This document shows positions 5,920-5,956 of a stretch of 5,956 nt of DNA, in pieces. The stretch is from JBKPNX01 sp046732855 (GTDB lineage Bacteria; Pseudomonadota; Alphaproteobacteria; Geminicoccales; Geminicoccaceae). Under the pieces are notes generated by a model. That model did not search any database and was not told the DNA's origin. It worked only from the letters and a program-made list of their open reading frames with translations. A program made the position numbers and the translations under genes. Where the stretch lies: assembly GCA_046732855.1 (NCBI GenBank), contig JBKPNX010000117.1, positions 1 to 5,956 on the forward strand, in the 5' to 3' direction. The number at the start of each line of letters is the position of its first letter. Position 1 is the first letter of the stretch.

Positions 5920-5956
5920 TTCTCTAATTGACTAGATCGAGAGCCCTCCGGGCATC

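Noticed and set aside
5943..5953. GCCC-TCC-GGGC hairpin at the right edge
   Set aside because: The stem is only 4 bp and the window ends before a T run could be seen.
1..5956. CRISPR arrays, insertion sequences, tRNA or rRNA genes
   Set aside because: I saw no regular spaced repeats, no transposase motifs or terminal repeats, and no tRNA-like or rRNA-like sequence.

Overview
The window reads as chromosomal DNA of a GC-rich alphaproteobacterium, most likely a member of Hyphomicrobiales (a Bradyrhizobium- or Methylobacterium-like organism). The grounds are the protein types, which are familiar from that order, and two matches to the GGAAC-N16/17-CGTT promoter of the alphaproteobacterial general stress sigma factor EcfG. 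The genus is an inference.

Layout from left to right. Positions 1-226 (minus strand) hold the 5' part of a small secreted protein that runs off the left edge. Positions 449-3205 (minus) encode a large AsmA-family envelope protein. A gap of about 890 bases (3206-4098) holds no gene I can defend, but has a GC-rich cluster of repeated GCGCCTG words and a hairpin. Positions 4099-5241 (minus) encode a GT4-type glycosyltransferase. A 229-base divergent intergenic region separates it from a PRC-barrel protein (5471-5860, plus). The last 96 bases hold a tandem 13-bp duplication and an inverted repeat.

The most interesting part is the right half. The glycosyltransferase and the PRC-barrel gene are divergent, and each has an EcfG-type promoter at a fitting distance from a start codon with a Shine-Dalgarno sequence. 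This suggests that both belong to the general stress regulon. The glycosyltransferase also carries a compensated double frameshift: 40 codons of conserved C-terminal-domain sequence sit in another reading frame, while both flanks stay in the main frame, so the ORF remains open but encodes an abnormal segment. A perfect 20-bp palindrome lies next to the first shift.

The genes share an envelope or stress theme (AsmA-type protein, surface glycan or small-molecule glycosyltransferase, stress-associated PRC-barrel protein). They do not form one operon, and I see no evidence for a new multi-gene system.
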